This document shows positions 49,992 to 61,417 of a stretch of DNA of 64,000 nucleotides, one piece after another. The translations under genes were made by a program, and so were the position numbers. Each line of letters begins with the position of its first letter. Within the stretch, counting starts at the first letter, position 1. The stretch comes from Tritrichomonas musculus (lineage: Eukaryota; Parabasalia; Tritrichomonadida; Tritrichomonadidae). The stretch is from the NCBI GenBank assembly GCA_039105265.1, contig JAPFFF010000055.1:1054001-1118000 (forward strand). The letters run 5' to 3'. The notes beneath the pieces were generated by a model. It had not been told where the DNA came from. It worked only from the letters and a program-made list of their open reading frames with translations, and ran no database searches.

Positions 49992-52964
49992 TTAAATAAG
50001 AGAATTAAAAATTTCCTGATCGATCTCACTTTCTTCTGATTGGCTAGATTCTTCTTTTTCACTTTTCTTTGTAAAGAAGATGAATAAACATACTGCCAAA
50101 GCCGCCACTGCAGCAACAGCAGCTAAAACGATAGCAACTTTTGATAATGCAAATGATCCTTTCTTTTTCTCACCGTCAATTGTCACTTGTTCGCTCACAT
50201 CCATTTTCATGAAATGCATTGAATTCATTTTCAATTCTTCCAAGTCTTTCAGATTGTAACCAAATTTGCATTTTTTAACCAAAAGCATTTGTGAATCATT
50301 CGAAATGACTCTTCCACAAATGTAATTGGATCCAGGTGACAGTTTTCCAGTGAATGTGCATTGATCAATCTTGAACAATGATCCTTTTGAACCACGGTCA
50401 TAAAAGATAGAGCATTTCTCTTTTTTAGATATTTCGAAGAGACAATCTTTGATCAAAACTTCATTCAATTTAGAAAGAAGCAATGATGATTTAGATACTT
50501 CTTCGAAACTATTGCAAAGCTTGATACTTCCGCCTTCTCCTGTGTTACCATTAAACCTGTTTCTTATGATCACTCCTCTTGGTGCATTCAAGTAAATTGC
50601 ACTTCCTCCATAGAGTTCAACATTATCGTTTTCTGTTGCTGATGCAGTATTGGATTCAAATTGACATGATTTAATATTGACTGCGTTTTTATTCGATGTT
50701 GTGCGAATGAAAATTCCACCACCACATTGAGCTACGCAATTTTTGATCTCAAGGTGCTCAAATGAAAGAAGAGTAAGAAAATCGTAGTCGTTATTGACAT
50801 AGATTGCACCACCAGCTTTTGTTGATGTGCATTGATCAAAATGGTTTCCATTGCATTGAATGCCCGCATTTATAACATGAATGGCACCGCCGTCATCAGG
50901 GTGATTAATTTTTTCGAAAAGAGTAACTTCTATTTTAAGCATGACTGACTCAGTTTGATTGATGATTCTATCAACACGTCTATTTTCATCACGATTTTCT
51001 TCTTTGATGATAGTCGGATCGGGCACTTTTTCTGGCTCGGTTGGAAGTGGAGTCTGGCTGGCTTCTGGTGTAACAGATGGATGTGGTGAAGGCGATTGAG
51101 TTGGTTCTGGTGAAGCTGGTGGATCTGTGTATAAATTGAATTCTGAACATGATGCGTGTCCGCCATGATCAATTGATCTAAGTGCAATGAATCTTGATGT
51201 CTCTGGAACAGAAAAAACAACAAGTGATGTTTGGTCTGTGGATGTTTGTTGATGCGTGTATTGGAAGTCGCCTTTATAGAGGTAGTTGTCGGATGAAATT
51301 TTGTTTTCAATTTCTTCTTTGCTCTCAGCAATGTAAAATTCATAGTGGAGAATGTTGCCGTTTTGCCATCCATCTGATCCTTTCACTCGTGGTGTGTAAG
51401 AAAATGCTCGAAATGTCGTTTCTTCACCAAGATCAATAATAAAGTGATATGGTCCTGTTCCACCTGGTCGGTCATCATGATTTCCACTTCCACTGCCCCA
51501 TCTCGTGTGCCAGTACTTTTCTCGTGTCCCATCGTAAATGTGTTGAATTGGTCCTTCTACTTTTGTAGTATCTTTCGTTTCTTCGCTGTTCGCTGTTGCT
51601 TGCCACTTCGATCGGTCTGTTATTCTATATGGTGCCCAGTAACCTTCGTTTTGGAAGTCAACCATGATTATCACTGGTGTCGGTTTTGGTGAAGGTGTTG
51701 GAAGTGGTGTTGGCAGTGGATCTGTGTATAAATTGAATTCTGAACATGATGCGTGTCCGCCATGATCAATTGATCTAAGTGCAATGAATCTTGATGTCTC
51801 TGGAACAGAAAAAACAACAAGTGATGTTTGGTCTGTGGATGTTTGTTGATGCGTGTATTGGAAGTCGCCTTTATAGAGGTAGTTGTCGGATGAAATCTTG
51901 TTTTCAATTTCTTCTTTGCTCTCAGCAATGTAAAATTCATAGTGGAGAATGTTGCCGTTTTGCCATCCATCTGATCCTTTCACTCGTGGTGTGTAAGAAA
52001 ATGCGCGGAATGTCGTTTCTTCACCAAGATCAATAATAAAGTGATATGGTCCTGTTCCACCTGGTCGGTCATCATGATTTCCACTTCCACTGCCCCATCT
52101 CGTGTGCCAGTACTTTTCTCGTGTCCCATCGTAAATGTGCTGAATTGGTCCTTCTACTTTTGTAGTATCTTTCGTTTCTTCGCTGTTCGCTGTTGCTTGC
52201 CACTTCGATCGGTCTGTTATTCTATATGGTGCCCAGTAACCTTCGTTTTGGAAGTCAACCATGATTATCACTGGTGTAGGTTTTGGTGTAGGTGTTGCTG
52301 TTGGAAGTGGTGTTGGCAGTGGATCTGTGTATAAATTGAATTCTGAACATGACGCGTGTCCGCCATGATCAATTGATCTAAGTGCAATGAATCTTGATGT
52401 TTTTGGTAAAGAAAAAACAACAAGTGATGTTTGGTCTGTGGATGTTTGTTGAAGCGTGTATTGGAAGTCGCCTTTATAGAGGTAGTTGTCGGATGAAATC
52501 TTGTTTTCAATTTCTTCTTTGCTCTCAGCAATGTAAAATTCATAGTGGAGAATGTTGCCGTTTTGCCATCCATCTGATCCTTTCACTCGTGGTGTGTAAG
52601 AAAATGCGCGAAATGTCGTTTCTTCACCAAGATCAATAATAAAGTGATATGGTCCTGTTCCACCTGGTCGGTCATCATGATTTCCACTTCCACTGCCCCA
52701 TCTCGTGTGCCAGTACTTTTCTCGTGTCCCATCGTAAATGTGTTGAATTGGTCCTTCTACTTTTGTAGTATCTTTCGTTTCTTCGCTGTTCGCTGTTGCT
52801 TGCCACTTCGATCGGTCTGTTATTCTATATGGTGCCCAGTAACCTTCGTTTTGGAAGTCAACCAAAATTATCGTTGGATCTGGCTCTGAAGAAAAAACTT
52901 CTATATTTTCATTATCAGAACTTGAAACGAAAATTGATAAAAGGAATATAGATATTGCAATCAT
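49992..52964 (-). CDS. Surface protein: three near-identical discoidin-like domains, beta-helix region, membrane anchor
   Basis: Start chosen at the ATG at 52964, giving MIAISIFLLSIFVSSSDNEN, a clean signal peptide. A longer version from 53054 would bury it and run through a promoter-like motif. Three almost identical domains of about 195 residues follow (about 30-640). Each has VDFQNEGYWAPYRITDRSKW, HIYDGTREKYWHTRWGSG, FIIDLGEETTFRAFSYTPRV and TSRFIALRSIDHGGHASCSE, typical of F5/8 type C (discoidin) domains that bind sugars or lipids. Pro/Thr-rich linkers (PTPLPTATPTPKPTP) separate them. A beta-helix region (about 690-900) with GGAI/NC.F motifs leads to a membrane helix (VAIVLAAVAAVAALAVCLFI) and an acidic tail. 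It is probably a type I adhesin-like protein; the same plan as the gene at 654-4028. Confidence 0.88.
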   Translation of the reverse strand: MIAISIFLLSIFVSSSDNENIEVFSSEPDPTIILVDFQNEGYWAPYRITDRSKWQATANSEETKDTTKVEGPIQHIYDGTREKYWHTRWGSGSGNHDDRPGGTGPYHFIIDLGEETTFRAFSYTPRVKGSDGWQNGNILHYEFYIAESKEEIENKISSDNYLYKGDFQYTLQQTSTDQTSLVVFSLPKTSRFIALRSIDHGGHASCSEFNLYTDPLPTPLPTATPTPKPTPVIIMVDFQNEGYWAPYRITDRSKWQATANSEETKDTTKVEGPIQHIYDGTREKYWHTRWGSGSGNHDDRPGGTGPYHFIIDLGEETTFRAFSYTPRVKGSDGWQNGNILHYEFYIAESKEEIENKISSDNYLYKGDFQYTHQQTSTDQTSLVVFSVPETSRFIALRSIDHGGHASCSEFNLYTDPLPTPLPTPSPKPTPVIIMVDFQNEGYWAPYRITDRSKWQATANSEETKDTTKVEGPIQHIYDGTREKYWHTRWGSGSGNHDDRPGGTGPYHFIIDLGEETTFRAFSYTPRVKGSDGWQNGNILHYEFYIAESKEEIENKISSDNYLYKGDFQYTHQQTSTDQTSLVVFSVPETSRFIALRSIDHGGHASCSEFNLYTDPPASPEPTQSPSPHPSVTPEASQTPLPTEPEKVPDPTIIKEENRDENRRVDRIINQTESVMLKIEVTLFEKINHPDDGGAIHVINAGIQCNGNHFDQCTSTKAGGAIYVNNDYDFLTLLSFEHLEIKNCVAQCGGGIFIRTTSNKNAVNIKSCQFESNTASATENDNVELYGGSAIYLNAPRGVIIRNRFNGNTGEGGSIKLCNSFEEVSKSSLLLSKLNEVLIKDCLFEISKKEKCSIFYDRGSKGSLFKIDQCTFTGKLSPGSNYICGRVISNDSQMLLVKKCKFGYNLKDLEELKMNSMHFMKMDVSEQVTIDGEKKKGSFALSKVAIVLAAVAAVAALAVCLFIFFTKKSEKEESSQSEESEIDQEIFNSLI
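51115..52915 (-). repeat. Three ~600-bp coding repeats, nearly identical
   Basis: Units at about 51115-51717, 51718-52318 and 52319-52915 encode the three discoidin-like domains. Long stretches are base-for-base the same; visible differences are a handful of substitutions (for example cgaa/cgga near the FRAF codons and Leu versus His in the QYT-Q turn) and the length of the Pro/Thr linker. This points to very recent duplication or ongoing gene conversion. Confidence 0.92.
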
Positions 52965-52970
52965 CTTTTT

Positions 52971-52987
52971 GATTCTCAAAAAGTGGG
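52971..52987 (-). promoter_or_regulatory. ACTTTTTGAGAATC promoter-like element
   Basis: On the minus strand CCCACTTTTTGAGAATC lies 7-23 bases before the ATG at 52964. The core equals that before the BspA-like gene at 44156. It supports using 52964 as the start, since a start at 53054 would make this element coding. Confidence 0.5.
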
Positions 52988-53054
52988 AATCTAAATCTTT
53001 AACTGAATCATTTCTCAAATTTTCAATTAAGCTTAAATAAAATTCAGATTTCAT

Positions 53055-55034
53055 ATCCTATTGTTTTTAAACGGTCTTCTCAATTTTGAGAAAATTATTT
53101 ATGTTTTTTAGAAATGTAAAGGGGGTTTTATCAGTTTTTGTTTTTTGAATATCTTAACAAATACACAATTTTTAAAAATAAAAAATAAAAATACATATTT
53201 ATACAACTGCATAATAAATAAAAAATTGTATAATAAATAATCAAACTAAAGAATTCATGAAGAATTTTTAAGGCGGTAGTCTAATATTTTTTCATAAACC
53301 ATTCAATATTGATAAAACTCATATTAAAGTCTAATTCAAAAAGCTTGGGACAACTTCTCAATTAAATTCTGATAAAAGTGAAAAACACAATCTTCTTTTC
53401 AATTAATTTTTTTTCTTTATTTATTGAGTTTTATTCACTAAAATTCCAATCAATAATGAAAAAATGTTTCCAATACGAGCCAAAACATATATTACTGAAC
53501 TTTCAATTTACAGCACAATACTTAAAAATCGATGATCATCAACTATTATGTAAATTCATGATCAAAAAATAGTATTTGAGCAAGTGTTTACAAAAGAAAT
53601 TCTATTTTAATGTCATTTCAGGCTTTACAATGCGTTTTCTAGCGATTTTGTGCAAAGATCTATGATAATTTTCACCAAAGATTAGGTAAATTGTATTTTT
53701 TTGAGGATTTTTTCCTTATAAAATATGGATTAATGATAGATACAACATTAACCATATGCAAAAATATATGTTTTTATATAAAAATGATTCTTTTTTTCTT
53801 TGTTTTTTTATTATTTTCCCCTTTTTCCCCTTTAGCAATTCAATTTTTTTTCGAAAATTGAACTTTTTCGAAAAATTTTTATTCAATTTTGTAATTGCCT
53901 TTTTTGATTTCAAAAAAACGGTTAAACAATATTTATTTTTCTTTTACGCTAACATTAGGGTTTTCATTTACCAACAACTGCATTTGCATTACACATATTG
54001 ATTTCCTTTCAAATGCTGCTCCTTCAAAAAATCTATTTTTATCGGACATGAGTTTTTCACTTAAATCACTTTAGTCTGAACTTGGATTTTTCCATATTTT
54101 CCACATTTTGTTTTGATACCTGCAATACTGTTGCAGCTGCTCATTCTAGTTGTTCTGATAATGCTCAGCGATTATTATAGAAAATCTAATTTCTTTTTAT
54201 TATCACCATTAAATATCAACCTGATACTTCATGAACTTTTTTAATACATATAATAATACAATCACTAAAAAGTTTGCTTTTGTAATTGACAGATCATGGA
54301 TTTCATTTTTACGCAAAATTTTCTTGGTGAACCTAAGAAAATATTTAATGTTCACAATAAAAGAGTAATTATGTGTTTTTAAAGGATTTTGTATCAAAAA
54401 TATATTTAAATTAAAAGATGATTTTCTCCTTTCCTTAAGTAGAGAACCAGTGGTGAACCAAGAATTTAATTAATTAGTTATATGTAACATTTCTATAAAT
54501 AAAAATGCTTTGTTTTATATAAATTCACTTTTAATTTTTCTATATTTCCAATGTTATTTTGAAAATTTTTTAACGTATCAGAATTATTTTTAAGTTATAA
54601 AATTTAATAAAAGCTGATTCTTTTACATAATAAGTCAGAATATATTTATTTTATGCCATTAAAATACTATTTTTAATGGTTTTTTCTGGTATTAATTTCG
54701 ATTAATCAAGATTCGATATCAAAAGCATATTATTTTTGTATCACATTTCATACTTGATAATCGAATTCATCAATTAAAAGTTCCAATCGATAGCATTTTA
54801 TTATCGATTATCTGAGTTAAAAAAAGTGCAAAACCTGATAATTGATATCAGAATAACAAGCCTAATTTTCTTAACATCAACATATTTATTAAACTATACT
54901 GTCATGGTTTTCTTTTTCAATTAATACTTTTTACACTTTTATATGTTTTATCATGAATATATAGATTCAAATATTTTATATACAGAGGTGGCATTAATAT
55001 CCTATTATAAATTGCTGAAATACTGCAGAATTGG
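53055..55034. other. Gene-poor AT-rich region
   Basis: About 2 kb with no convincing gene. Faint protein-like pieces appear, such as SDKNRFFEGAAFERKS and NENPNVSVKEK on the minus strand near 53955-54055, and KKCFQYEPKHILLNFQF on the + strand at 53458-53510, but each is short, lacks a family and is bounded by stops. They may be old gene remains. Confidence 0.45.
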
Positions 55035-55613
55035 TTATGCTAGGCTTTGTTCATTATTATCAGAATTTTTAATATAATGGTTATTATCTGACTGACAACC
55101 ATTTTTATCATTATCTTTTTTATTTATTTTTTTATCAATTCTTATCAACGCATTATATCTATTTTTTATCATTTGATCTGTTCTATTCGTGAAATATTTG
55201 GAAATCAACTTCCATTTTGTACCGTATTCGTCTCTCATCTTTAGCAGAATATTGTCTTCTTCTAATGTCCAATTTTCATGATTAAGATATGGATTTAAAT
55301 AATTCTGCCAACGTTCACGGCATTGTCTAGTATTTCTTCCTTCAATGTTTTTCGAAAGATTACGCCAGTCTTTGAAACCAAATATTTCAACCATATGCAG
55401 TAATTTCATATCTTCTTCTTTTGTCCATTTTTTATGCTTACTAAATTTGGGTTTCTTTTTATTTTTTAAAAATGAGTTTGTATCAATCAAATTATCATCA
55501 TAATTTATATAATCATTTAAATCGTTTGCATCATTCTGTGATATGTAAGATTGTAAATAATCTGATAAATCAGCCTGATTATAGGAGGTACATCGTGTAT
55601 TTAGCAAATCCAT
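55035..55613 (-). CDS. R2R3-type Myb DNA-binding protein, 192 aa
   Basis: Two adjacent Myb repeats occupy about residues 60-162. The first reads KWTKEEDMKLLHMVEIFGFK, DWRNLSKNIEGRNTRQCRER, WQNYL. The second reads NWTLEEDNILLKMRDEYGTK, WKLISKYFTNRTDQMIKNRY. The spaced tryptophans of each repeat are present (W-W-W in the first, W-W-Y in the second), as are the recognition-helix residues RQCRERW and IKNRY. The rest is Asn/Asp-rich with no other domain. Small R2R3 Myb proteins are expanded in trichomonads and bind promoter elements, so it is probably a nuclear transcription factor; its targets cannot be read here. The start is the ATG at 55613; the upstream extension requires TTG. Confidence 0.93.
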   Translation of the reverse strand: MDLLNTRCTSYNQADLSDYLQSYISQNDANDLNDYINYDDNLIDTNSFLKNKKKPKFSKHKKWTKEEDMKLLHMVEIFGFKDWRNLSKNIEGRNTRQCRERWQNYLNPYLNHENWTLEEDNILLKMRDEYGTKWKLISKYFTNRTDQMIKNRYNALIRIDKKINKKDNDKNGCQSDNNHYIKNSDNNEQSLA

Positions 55614-56626
55614 AGTTTTTTTTGGAGAGTTTTTCAAGTTTGTTTGATAAAAACGATATATCTTTGTTTAAAATTGAGTTGTCACTTTTTTTTTTTTTTT
55701 TTATTAAACATTTTTAACTAACATTATGTTTAATAAAAAATAAAAATACAATTTATATATATTCTTTGAATTATTTAAAATAATTTAATTAAAATTTAAA
55801 AAATATATACTTATAATCATAATCGATTGTTTGAACTGAAAAAAGATTGAAATGAAAATTGAATTCAATAACATTATATTACTCCATATGATTAGAATAT
55901 TATTATTTAATTCGTTTAAAAAACAAAAATCTATTTTTTTTATTGATAAATTGAAATGGTAAACGTTGTTTTCTTCACAATTAAGAAATTTCAAAATTTT
56001 TATCATAAAAATGTTGGGAAAAAGAAATTTTGAGAAATATCATCTTAAAAAAATGAATTTGCATATTTTCATCAATCTTTTTGTAACTTATATAGGTGCA
56101 ATGAGTTAAAAATGCATTATATCTTATTACAATAAATATTTTTTTTTTTTTGTACAAAATTGTCCATATACTAGGAATGGTCCATATTATTATTTTATAT
56201 TTTTTAATTATGATCAAATTGGTATTGTATTTTTAATTTGAGGGAGATTCTTCGATAATTTTTTCTCAAAAAGATAGGTTTATTCAAATCTAATAATTTT
56301 CATCAAGTTTTCGGTGAAATTTGGTTAGAATAATGGATAAACAACTCAATACTATGATTTTAATCAATTTTATTTTGAAAAGAAATATATATTCATAGAA
56401 TCCAAATCAAAAAAAAAAAAAAAAAAAAAAAGTATTTTTCAATTTCACTTCATTTTCTAATTTTGCAACTAAATTGCTGTCCAAAAATTTAAAAACTTTG
56501 ATAAATTGAAAACCTTTTCTTTATAAAGTTCACTTTTTCAATGTTTCATCTAATATCCACTTTAACATATTGTTATCAAAATTATTAATGTCTAATGAAT
56601 TCTTTGATTTGTTTTTATATATATAT
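55614..56626. other. AT-rich intergenic region before the tandem array
   Basis: Contains a T run just upstream of the Myb gene (about 55687-55702) and an A run at about 56409-56431. Frames of 70-80 codons here are AT-rich and feature no recognisable sequence, so they are not called. Confidence 0.5.
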
Positions 56627-58985
56627 TAGAACGTAGGAAACTTTCGAATTTTGGAGATATGATTCGTTTTCGGAAAATACGTTTTTTCAAAAATGACGCG
56701 AAAAAGATAGTATAGCAAGAGTTCAAAGATATCGTGAAAATATATTATATAGGATGTATAGTTAATCATATATTATCTATTAAATGTTTACTTAGCCATG
56801 GCTTGTGTAGAGATATGTATGAAACAAAGTTATGCATGGTGCATGTTAATTTGCACTTTAGTATATTAGGAAAAAAGTGACAAAGTGAAAGGTAACTAAG
56901 TGCGCATGATATGTTAAAACGAGTTTTATATTCTCATATATGTTATAGCAGAAAATCAGATTTGCAGACATGTTCTATAAGAAAATCGTATTTAGAAAAT
57001 TTTTTCGGAAGAAAATTGGTTTTTTCCAATTTTTGAAAAAAGTGCCTTTTTTAATATATTTATATACTGATCAAAAAGTGACATTTTAAGATAATAACCA
57101 TATAAAAATAATTATCATAGAGTGATAAATATAATTATCACAAAAAAATCGGAGCTTAACCATTGCATCCGGAGATACGTCGATTTTTGTGGTTTTTCGA
57201 TGATTTTACGATTTTTTTAAAAAAAGCTGACATAATAAATGCGTACACCTACAGGCATTCAGTAAAAAATTTATTAATTAATAGTTTATTATCTGTATTA
57301 TAATATATCAGAATTTAAAAAAATTCCAACGCCACAATTTTGAAAAAAGTTTGTTTCAAGTTACAACAAAAATTGAATGGGATTTCCTCTCAATTTTTGA
57401 AAATTGTTTTAACAATATCTCAGATTATAAGCAAAATAAATGATATGTTTTATAACAAAATATTATTATAATATGATTATCTTTATTATATATTAGTTTC
57501 AAGAAATTTTCCAGAGTTTCCTACGTTCTAGTATTTTGGCCCTCTAAAGCCAAAAATTTAATGATTGACGTAAAACATTGAATTTTTCAATACAACAACC
57601 TATTTTTTAAGATGGAAATAGAATTATAACATAAAATACTATCTTTATGTCTTTAAAAAAATGAAAAAATAAATTTGTGTATAGTTTAAACATAGATAAA
57701 TTGTATGCATCACGTCACGTTTTTTGAAAAAGAGCTGATATTGTAAGATTGCATAGTTTTTGATAATAGTATATATAACAAATATCTGATATTATTCCTA
57801 TATGATATCATTTGTATATTTAAAATGCTGATATAACTTGTTTTTGTGGAGATAACTATGTCAAATATTGAACATAAATTTTTATCTTGGAACTTTTTTC
57901 TTCTTTTAAAAAAAATATCATTAGAAAAAAGTGCTTCTTTCCATTTTAATTATGAATCTGAAAGTATAAGCAAAGTATAACATTTTTGCAAATTAAAAAG
58001 ATGATAATCATGCTTCTTTTAGTATTAAATTGTAAAAAACAAGATCGCGAATATAGAAGAAATGATAGGGAAATGCTGACTAATTTGTAAATCTTTATTA
58101 AGGCATGAAAGAAAAAAAGCATGTACCTAATTTTACCATTGCTTTATTTAGTATGCATATTAAGGAATATATATCTAAAAAAATCTAAGTTGTTAAGTTA
58201 TAACTAGTCATATTTTTTTTCAGTCTAAAGAATATAGCAGTTTAGTATATTGTAACAGAAAAAAAACTTGATTGATTAATGACTAGCAGTTTGCGATTTT
58301 TCCCATAAAATCTATAATATGACATTGTATTTCGATAGATTGCAATACAATTGATGTATAATTGTAAATAGAATCGTTATATTTATGAGTAGTGGTAAAA
58401 AATGCTTTGATTTTTGAATATGCTCTCTAATATATCCCAAAAATACAATTTTTTGATTTTTCAAAAACATTTAAAAAATGATAAAAGTAATATCAATCTC
58501 ATTAAATCGACGAAATAAATTGTGTTATAGGATGTTCTTCGTTTGATATCATTTAATGTTATAAATATCCCATACACATAAAAATACAAACAAAAACTAT
58601 TTTTTTATAATGGTCATTAAAAATGCATTCAATTATTTGATTATTTCTAAACACAGAATGAAAATATAAAGGCCTTGCTGGTATCAAATGGTTTGTTTTT
58701 ACTTGCAATTTTACTTTTATATGGCTTTAGTTCAAGATAAAAAGATACTGCAGATATTTGAGTCTTTTTCTTAAAAACACGCACTTATCAATTTTTCAAA
58801 AAACAAAAATTTTATAAAAAAAGAATCATTATGATGCATACAAATGTTACCAAAGGACAATAATGCATATATTAATTTTATATTATGTAATGTTCTATAT
58901 GAAATGGAAATTATTGAGTTTCACTTTTTCTATATGTGACTTTTTGATAAAATAAAATTTTTAAAATTTTTGATTTTAAAAATAC
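56627..58985. repeat. Tandem array unit 1 (2,359 bp, 73-bp deletion)
   Basis: The first unit of a 2,432-bp head-to-tail repeat, starting TAGAACGTAGGAAACT. It lacks 73 bp that are present in unit 2 at 59026-59098, just after GATTCG. Elsewhere the blocks I compared match unit 2 base for base. No reading frame of 60 codons or more exists in the unit. Confidence 0.92.
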
Positions 58986-59962
58986 TAGAACGTAGGAAAC
59001 TTTCGAATTTTGGAGATATGATTCGAAATTGATATATTATAATTATTGGGAGTAAATATTATCAAATATAAATTTTGAGCAAAATCGTGGCGTTGGGTTT
59101 TTCGGAAAATACGTTTTTTCAAAAATGACGCGAAAAAGATAGTATAGCAAGAGTTCAAAGATATCGTGAAAATATATTATATAGGATGTATAGTTAATCA
59201 TATATTATCTATTAAATGTTTACTTAGCCATGGCTTGTGTAGAGATATGTATGAAACAAAGTTATGCATGGTGCATGTTAATTTGCACTTTAGTATATTA
59301 GGAAAAAAGTGACAAAGTGAAAGGTAACTAAGTGCGCATGATATGTTAAAACGAGTTTTATATTCTCATATATGTTATAGCAGAAAATCAGATTTGCAGA
59401 CATGTTCTATAAGAAAATCGTATTTAGAAAATTTTTTCGGAAGAAAATTGGTTTTTTCCAATTTTTGAAAAAAGTGCCTTTTTTAATATATTTATATACT
59501 GATCAAAAAGTGACATTTTAAGATAATAACCATATAAAAATAATTATCATAGAGTGATAAATATAATTATCACAAAAAAATCGGAGCTTAACCATTGCAT
59601 CCGGAGATACGTCGATTTTTGTGGTTTTTCGATGATTTTACGATTTTTTTAAAAAAAGCTGACATAATAAATGCGTACACCTACAGGCATTCAGTAAAAA
59701 ATTTATTAATTAATAGTTTATTATCTGTATTATAATATATCAGAATTTAAAAAAATTCCAACGCCACAATTTTGAAAAAAGTTTGTTTCAAGTTACAACA
59801 AAAATTGAATGGGATTTCCTCTCAATTTTTGAAAATTGTTTTAACAATATCTCAGATTATAAGCAAAATAAATGATATGTTTTATAACAAAATATTATTA
59901 TAATATGATTATCTTTATTATATATTAGTTTCAAGAAATTTTCCAGAGTTTCCTACGTTCTA
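58986..59962. mobile_element. Element H: inverted-repeat block within each array unit
   Basis: The ends are TAGAACGTAGGAAACT and its complement; the symmetry extends outward as AAAATAC / GTATTTT. A second inner inverted repeat, AAAATCGTGGCGTTGG (59081-59096) against CCAACGCCACAATTTT (59758-59773), lies inside. The other copies are 56627-57530 (short) and 61418-62394. No clear direct target duplication is seen and there is no reading frame. It may be a non-autonomous element caught in, or the cause of, the tandem array. Confidence 0.6.
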
Positions 59963-61417
59963 GTATTTTGGCCCTCTAAAGCCAAAAATTTAATGATTGA
60001 CGTAAAACATTGAATTTTTCAATACAACAACCTATTTTTTAAGATGGAAATAGAATTATAACATAAAATACTATCTTTATGTCTTTAAAAAAATGAAAAA
60101 ATAAATTTGTGTATAGTTTAAACATAGATAAATTGTATGCATCACGTCACGTTTTTTGAAAAAGAGCTGATATTGTAAGATTGCATAGTTTTTGATAATA
60201 GTATATATAACAAATATCTGATATTATTCCTATATGATATCATTTGTATATTTAAAATGCTGATATAACTTGTTTTTGTGGAGATAACTATGTCAAATAT
60301 TGAACATAAATTTTTATCTTGGAACTTTTTTCTTCTTTTAAAAAAAATATCATTAGAAAAAAGTGCTTCTTTCCATTTTAATTATGAATCTGAAAGTATA
60401 AGCAAAGTATAACATTTTTGCAAATTAAAAAGATGATAATCATGCTTCTTTTAGTATTAAATTGTAAAAAACAAGATCGCGAATATAGAAGAAATGATAG
60501 GGAAATGCTGACTAATTTGTAAATCTTTATTAAGGCATGAAAGAAAAAAAGCATGTACCTAATTTTACCATTGCTTTATTTAGTATGCATATTAAGGAAT
60601 ATATATCTAAAAAAATCTAAGTTGTTAAGTTATAACTAGTCATATTTTTTTTCAGTCTAAAGAATATAGCAGTTTAGTATATTGTAACAGAAAAAAAACT
60701 TGATTGATTAATGACTAGCAGTTTGCGATTTTTCCCATAAAATCTATAATATGACATTGTATTTCGATAGATTGCAATACAATTGATGTATAATTGTAAA
60801 TAGAATCGTTATATTTATGAGTAGTGGTAAAAAATGCTTTGATTTTTGAATATGCTCTCTAATATATCCCAAAAATACAATTTTTTGATTTTTCAAAAAC
60901 ATTTAAAAAATGATAAAAGTAATATCAATCTCATTAAATCGACGAAATAAATTGTGTTATAGGATGTTCTTCGTTTGATATCATTTAATGTTATAAATAT
61001 CCCATACACATAAAAATACAAACAAAAACTATTTTTTTATAATGGTCATTAAAAATGCATTCAATTATTTGATTATTTCTAAACACAGAATGAAAATATA
61101 AAGGCCTTGCTGGTATCAAATGGTTTGTTTTTACTTGCAATTTTACTTTTATATGGCTTTAGTTCAAGATAAAAAGATACTGCAGATATTTGAGTCTTTT
61201 TCTTAAAAACACGCACTTATCAATTTTTCAAAAAACAAAAATTTTATAAAAAAAGAATCATTATGATGCATACAAATGTTACCAAAGGACAATAATGCAT
61301 ATATTAATTTTATATTATGTAATGTTCTATATGAAATGGAAATTATTGAGTTTCACTTTTTCTATATGTGACTTTTTGATAAAATAAAATTTTTAAAATT
61401 TTTGATTTTAAAAATAC
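58986..61417. repeat. Tandem array unit 2 (2,432 bp, complete)
   Basis: A complete unit. It begins with a 977-bp inverted-repeat-bounded block (58986-59962) followed by about 1,455 bp ending TTTTAAAAATAC. No coding potential. The blocks compared with unit 3 show no differences, so the copies are very young or kept alike. Confidence 0.93.

Noticed and set aside
51194-52889. Repeated + strand open frames of 81-97 codons
   Set aside because: They are antisense to the three near-identical discoidin-like domains and repeat only because those domains repeat. The minus-strand protein has a signal peptide, domains and anchor.
52965-53054. Start of the second surface protein at 53054
   Set aside because: It is an ATG, but it would place 30 polar residues before an obvious signal peptide and make the promoter-like motif coding.
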